This document shows, piece after piece, positions 22,914 to 25,659 of a DNA stretch of 25,659 bases. Source of the stretch: a virus. The position numbers and the translations under genes were made by a program. A model generated the notes under the pieces. The model saw only the letters and a program-made list of their open reading frames with translations. It was not told the DNA's origin and made no database searches. The DNA lies in the IMG/VR virus record IMGVR_UViG_3300035666_000145, positions 1 through 25,659 of that record; one strand, given 5' to 3'. How positions within the stretch are numbered: the stretch's first letter is position 1; every line of letters begins with the position of its first letter.

Positions 22914-22995
22914 TGGATTGGGCTAGATTTGCACTAGCGTGGAATTACTCTACAGATTTACAGTCTGTCGCCTTCGACTACTCGGCCACCAATCC
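22914..22995 (-). tRNA. tRNA-Tyr (GTA)
   Basis: Minus-strand acceptor GGATTGG/CCAATCC, D-arm with GCC/GGC, anticodon stem ACAGA/TCTGT with loop CTGTAAA (anticodon GTA), a long variable arm as in bacterial tRNA-Tyr, T-arm GCTAG-TGCAAAT-CTAGC and discriminator A. CCA is not encoded. The T-loop has TGC instead of TTC, a departure from the consensus. A strong promoter lies 13 bases upstream. Confidence 0.88.
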
Positions 22996-23007
22996 TTGTT
23001 TAAATTT

Positions 23008-23036
23008 ATCTTACTATAATTCTTAATGCTTGTCAA
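23008..23036 (-). promoter_or_regulatory. Promoter TTGACA-N17-TAAGAT for tRNA-Tyr
   Basis: On the minus strand TTGACA (23036-23031), 17 bases, TAAGAT (23013-23008), then the tRNA at 22995. Start is expected near 23001. The promoter abuts the stop codon of the upstream gene (23037). It could also feed the J-like gene. Confidence 0.75.
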
Positions 23037-23558
23037 TCATATTGGTTTTTGATTTTCTTGATTCTTTTGAGATTCTTGCAAATTAAGAAGTTGAAGCATT
23101 GCTTCTCCTGCGTCTTTACGCGCCATGCTACAAGTCCAAAGTCTTTGTTCATTGCGCTTGATAATGATAATTTCTGTATTAGAAACTAAACAAGCTAAAT
23201 CATTTTTCTGTTTTATTAGTTGATTAATAGCTTCTAATTTTTGCTTTTGTTCTAATTCAAAAACGGGTTGAGGGTTTTCTCCGTACTCTTGTACGGAGAA
23301 AACAACAGCTAACATAAAACTTTTTGTTTCTTTAAACTGAAAACGAATAATCTGCCAACTGAATTCACCATCAGGTTCTAATTCTCGATTCCAAATATCT
23401 AAAAAGGCTTGTAAATAACCTTCTAATCCTTTTTGAGTTTGACGGTTTTTATTAATATCGTTGAGAAGTCCTTGATTTTGTTGAGGATAGCTTTCAACAG
23501 GTTTTACTGACTCACTGTCTTGAATAGAGCAAGAATGACAAGAATTAAATGGAAACAT
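23037..23558 (-). CDS. Hypothetical protein (173 aa)
   Basis: I choose the ATG at 23558 (MFPFNSCHSCSIQDSESVKP) over a TTG eight codons earlier; neither has a good ribosome binding site. The N-terminus has a CHSC pair. The middle reads as alpha/beta (LQAFLDIWNREL; WQIIRFQFKETKSFMLAVVF), then a charged helix (LEQKQKLEAINQLIKQKNDL) and a Gln/Asn-rich end. No family recognised. A perfect 13-base inverted repeat lies within the coding sequence at 23274-23303. Confidence 0.55.
   Translation of the reverse strand: MFPFNSCHSCSIQDSESVKPVESYPQQNQGLLNDINKNRQTQKGLEGYLQAFLDIWNRELEPDGEFSWQIIRFQFKETKSFMLAVVFSVQEYGENPQPVFELEQKQKLEAINQLIKQKNDLACLVSNTEIIIIKRNEQRLWTCSMARKDAGEAMLQLLNLQESQKNQENQKPI
23274..23303. 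repeat. Perfect 13-base inverted repeat inside a gene
   Basis: GTTTTCTCCGTAC, four bases, GTACGGAGAAAAC. It encodes VFSVQEYGEN in the 173-residue protein. No T run follows on the minus strand, so it is not a usual terminator. It could be a binding site, an RNA hairpin or a short inserted palindrome. Confidence 0.8.
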
Positions 23559-23629
23559 AAAAGGCCTATTGGTTGCTATCAAGATATTAGGAAAGTTTAA
23601 TAATTCGTTACAGATTAACTGTATTAGAT

Positions 23630-23944
23630 TTATTCTCTGTAAAAATTAAGATCACACCAAAAGGAATCTTTCCAAAAATTTATCAATTTTATATTTTTTT
23701 CAGCTATTAATTTTCGCCAAAGACGAAAATTCTCAAAAAAATTATACCATCCAAAAGGAACATCTTCTCTAAGGGTAGTCCAAATAATAGGTAAATAGCT
23801 GTCGATAGGTTTATAAAGTTTGTTACAAACATAAATATAAAAACCAAGAGACAAAGTGTAAAACAACCCTTTGGTGATTAACATAAATCCCCACACAAAA
23901 ATTAAAAACAAATTCAAGATTAAGGCTATCGGTTTTATTTTCAT
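23630..23944 (-). CDS. Membrane protein (104 aa)
   Basis: Two adjoining hydrophobic segments near the N-terminus (IALILNLFLIFVWGFMLITK; GLFYTLSLGFYIYVC), followed by a cytosolic-type aromatic and basic tail (WYNFFENFRLWRKLIAEKNI). The start overlaps the stop of the upstream membrane gene as ATGA, so the pair is translated together. Small paired membrane proteins in phages are often holin-like or superinfection-exclusion proteins. No signature confirms either. Confidence 0.58.
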   Translation of the reverse strand: MKIKPIALILNLFLIFVWGFMLITKGLFYTLSLGFYIYVCNKLYKPIDSYLPIIWTTLREDVPFGWYNFFENFRLWRKLIAEKNIKLINFWKDSFWCDLNFYRE

Positions 23945-24135
23945 TTTTGACCTTTAATAGATTTTAAAGTTATTACTATGCTAGTTACACAAAAAAGCCA
24001 AACATACCAAAATTTAAAAAGCAATTCTGTTTCTGTTAAATGTAAATGAATGAATCTAATACCGAAAATTATACAAGTATTAAAACTCATGATAGCAATC
24101 AAAAGGTAATAGTTTATTTGTTTAGTCTTTTTCAT
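23941..24135 (-). CDS. Two-span small membrane protein (64 aa)
   Basis: Two predicted spans, YYLLIAIMSFNTCIIFGIRF and LLFKFWYVWLFCVTSIVITL, joined by a short loop (IHLHLTETE), with lysines at both ends (MKKTKQ; KSIKGQK). That layout fits a class II holin-like topology with both ends inside, but there is no adjacent lysin to support this. Coupled to the 104-residue membrane protein by a four-base overlap. Confidence 0.55.
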   Translation of the reverse strand: MKKTKQINYYLLIAIMSFNTCIIFGIRFIHLHLTETELLFKFWYVWLFCVTSIVITLKSIKGQK

Positions 24136-24189
24136 GTCTTATTAGTTTAATCTTTTTAGGTGTTTTATATTACTTTACCACAATTAAAG

Positions 24190-24387
24190 TTATTTGTCTA
24201 TAGTTTTGATAAGAAAATAAATTAAATTTATCTTTTCTGCCGTCAGTGTTTTAAGTATCATCAAGATTTCTATTAATTTATCCTTAAGTTCTTTTTTAGT
24301 GGGTTCTGTGTCACTTGGTTCATAGATGAAAGTTTTAGCACTTCCATCCTGTTCTATTTTAGTCAAAGTGTATTTTTCCATGATCAT
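24190..24387 (-). CDS. Small hypothetical protein (65 aa)
   Basis: MIMEKYTLTKIEQDGSAKTF, then an acidic-proline turn (EPSDTEPTKKEL) and a hydrophobic helix (DKLIEILMILKTL, then LIYFLIKTIDK). AGAAGG precedes the first ATG by about five bases, so I keep the start at 24387 over the Met at residue 3. No family recognised. Confidence 0.5.
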   Translation of the reverse strand: MIMEKYTLTKIEQDGSAKTFIYEPSDTEPTKKELKDKLIEILMILKTLTAEKINLIYFLIKTIDK

Positions 24388-24410
24388 AGTGCCTTCTTTT
24401 AGGTGTAGGT

Positions 24411-24866
24411 TTATCTTAATATATTTAGCCCTCGATTTCTGATTCTTTGAGCAAGGTCTTTATTAAATACTTTTGATTTTTTAATCACAGTAATCTGATT
24501 GCTTGGCCAGTATTCTAGCAGAAAATCAACGAGTTCTATTGAAGTTGTGTGTATTCTAGCTTCTTTGCTGTATCCTTTTAGTAATTGGTAAAAAAGAAAT
24601 AGTCCACTAAGCAGGTCTTTTTCAATTACCCAAAATACTAATCTAATTAATGTATTGCTAAGTCGCCAGTGTTTTAGAAGTTGGCATAGTTTTGTTTCCT
24701 CTAATTGCCAGTAACTGAAAAAATCCAAAACATTAGAGATTACTGGGTAGTCGCTTCTATTTACGAAGTCAGATACTAGAGCATCGATTGCTTCTAGAGA
24801 TTGACACATCCCGATGGATGCAATCGATAATCCCTCTAATTTATATCCTGAGATAATTTGTAGCAT
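24411..24866 (-). CDS. Hypothetical helical protein (151 aa)
   Basis: All-helical, Leu-rich protein: SLEAIDALVSDFVNRSDYPV, KLCQLLKHWRLSNTLIRLVF, ELVDFLLEYWPSNQITVIKK and a basic end (DLAQRIRNRGLNILR). It is the first gene after the CRISPR array in the minus direction, with 63 bases of T-rich, CTTGCC-repeating DNA between. Its nearness to the array invites a link such as an accessory or anti-CRISPR-like protein, but nothing in the sequence shows one. Confidence 0.5.
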   Translation of the reverse strand: MLQIISGYKLEGLSIASIGMCQSLEAIDALVSDFVNRSDYPVISNVLDFFSYWQLEETKLCQLLKHWRLSNTLIRLVFWVIEKDLLSGLFLFYQLLKGYSKEARIHTTSIELVDFLLEYWPSNQITVIKKSKVFNKDLAQRIRNRGLNILR

Positions 24867-24929
24867 GGTTTTAAAGTTTTGTTTTGTTTTCTTGCCTTAG
24901 TTTGCCTTGCCTTGTCTTGTATTTGTTTC

Positions 24930-25327
24930 CTTGCAATCTACTTAACAAGTCAAGCCGATTGTTACCCCCCGTAATCGAGACGGGAGTGAGTATAGATGTT
25001 CTTGCAATCTACTTAACAAGTCAAGCCGATTGTTACAAAATATTTTACTTATTATGGACAAATATAACACTCTTGCAATCTACTTAACAAGTCCAGCCGA
25101 TTGTTACAAAATACCATGATTAAGCGATAAATAGCCTTTACCCTGTCTTGCAATCTACTTAACAAGTCAAGCCGATTGTTACTTGGGGTTAAGTCGGGAT
25201 AGGCTGCATCTATGTCGACTTGCAATCTACTTAACAAGTCAAGCCGATTGTTACTCGTAAAGAATCTATAAACTTAGGTAGCCACTGCTTTCTTGCAATC
25301 TACTTAACAAGTCAAGCCGATTGTTAC
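24930..25327 (-). CRISPR. CRISPR array, six 36-base repeats and five spacers
   Basis: Repeats at 24930-24965, 25001-25036, 25072-25107, 25147-25182, 25219-25254 and 25292-25327. In the plus strand each begins CTTGCAATCTACTT and ends AGCCGATTGTTAC. Spacers are 35, 35, 39, 36 and 37 bases. All repeats are identical except the third, which has a C for A (AAGTCCAGCC). Within the repeat CAATC pairs with GATTG and ACTT with AAGT. I place the array on the minus strand, same sense as the effector, because repeat then precedes spacer as in type V and the effector runs directly into it. Strand is inferred. No cas1/cas2 and no leader of the usual AT-rich kind are visible. Confidence 0.97.
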
Positions 25328-25659
25328 CCAGTCTCCCAGAGTGTAAGCTGCGTATAGCCTGCGTTGACTGTTTGCGCGGGTTGCGAGTGGATCGACCTTT
25401 TCCTTGTTTTTTTCTTGGGTGTCACTGGCTCGGAGGTCAAAACCAGTAAGGTTTCGAGGGTTTCTTCGCCAAGTAACAATCGGCTGGACTTGTCAAGTAA
25501 TTCCTCCTGCGCTGATTCCTTATCGAAATCCTTCAGAGGCTTAACTTCCCCGGTACAAGCCGGGTAGCTTCTTACGAAGTCTGCTTTCCCTAAGATGTTG
25601 ATTGCGGCGGCCACATCTCTGGGTAAAGTACATCCACACTCTAAACATTTATGGGTGCG
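25324..25659 (-). CDS. TnpB/Cas12-like type V effector, C-terminal end (partial)
   Basis: Open from the right window edge to TAA at 25324-25326. The first residues, THKCLECGCTLPRDVAAAIN followed by IL, match the end of TnpB and small Cas12 proteins: the second zinc-ribbon CxxC, then the RuvC-III Asp (R-D-V-A-A-A-I-N-I-L; usual form D-R-D-x-N-A-A-x-N-I-L). The catalytic Asp is kept, while the Asp two residues before it and the Asn after it are replaced. A ~90-residue C-terminal tail follows, with an acidic helix and a basic KKKTRKR, ending LTLWETG. The stop lies in the first CRISPR repeat, so this is probably a type V-U effector (perhaps the cyanobacterial V-U2 group), not a lone transposon TnpB. 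The piece looks richer in G+C than the phage genes. Confidence 0.82.
   Translation of the reverse strand, partial: RTHKCLECGCTLPRDVAAAINILGKADFVRSYPACTGEVKPLKDFDKESAQEELLDKSSRLLLGEETLETLLVLTSEPVTPKKKTRKRSIHSQPAQTVNAGYTQLTLWETG
25473..25499 (-). ncRNA. Anti-repeat within the effector gene (candidate tracrRNA)
   Basis: The minus strand reads TACTTGACAAGTCCAGCCG then ATTGTTAC. This is complementary to the minus-strand CRISPR repeat over 27 bases, with one mismatch and one G-U pair. It encodes LLDKSSRLLL in the effector tail and ends 145 bases before the array. A transcript running from here into the array would carry anti-repeat, a ~145-base linker and the first repeat, as in systems where the tracrRNA lies between effector and array. 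Read on the plus strand it would instead be an antisense tracrRNA. Confidence 0.7.

Noticed and set aside
25052-25237. Reading frame over the CRISPR array (NRLDLLSRLQ repeated)
   Set aside because: It is the repeat unit translated; the array explains it.
25324-25659. A simple IS200/IS605 transposon end
   Set aside because: The C-terminal motif alone fits tnpB, but the stop codon within a CRISPR repeat and the anti-repeat point to a type V effector. No IS end hairpin is seen.

Overview
The window looks like part of a temperate cyanobacterial tailed phage, or a phage-plasmid, with AT-rich DNA. The evidence is tail genes of the lambda-J / GTA type (a J-like tip protein, DUF2460, DUF2163, DUF2793), a Toprim + DUF3987 primase-helicase, a phiC31 Gp3-like recombination directionality factor, a ParB-like protein, an XRE repressor, and scattered TGATAAC/TGACAAC heptamers of a kind common in cyanobacteria. 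No host chromosome genes are evident. Almost everything is read on the minus strand.

Layout in the direction of minus-strand transcription (right to left). (1) 24.93-25.66 kb: the 3' end of a TnpB/Cas12-like (type V) nuclease gene that runs off the window, followed directly by a CRISPR array of six repeats and five spacers. The gene's stop codon lies inside the first repeat, and its C-terminal coding region holds a near-perfect anti-repeat. (2) 23.0-24.9 kb: small genes of unknown function, two of them membrane proteins. (3) tRNA-Tyr with its own promoter, then the J-like tail gene. (4) 19.5-20.6 kb: a control region with two plus-strand genes, one of them broken. (5) 13.3-19.5 kb: an early-type operon with a TTGACA-N17-TAAGAT promoter, containing a small protein, the Gp3-like RDF, many small genes including a three-copy paralogous family, and the ParB-like protein. 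It ends at a bidirectional terminator against the plus-strand XRE regulator. (6) 10.2-13.5 kb: a ribbon-helix-helix protein and the primase-helicase. (7) 10.0-10.2 kb: a structured tRNA-like RNA of about 200 nt behind its own promoter. (8) 6.2-9.8 kb: small genes, including up to six related tandem copies, one of them frameshifted. (9) 4.35-6.18 kb: an SF2 helicase. (10) 1-4.4 kb: tail and host-interaction genes, in which the DUF2460 domain is split between two reading frames.

How the parts may work together. The XRE regulator promoter and the early-operon promoter share a 24-base motif (23 of 24 identical), which suggests common control. The primase-helicase, SF2 helicase and ParB-like protein would serve replication and maintenance, and the RDF would control excision through an integrase not seen here. 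The most notable system is the compact type V locus: effector, candidate tracrRNA and array overlap so tightly that one transcript could carry all three. No cas1 or cas2 is visible. Domain names come from reading the sequences by eye, without database searches.
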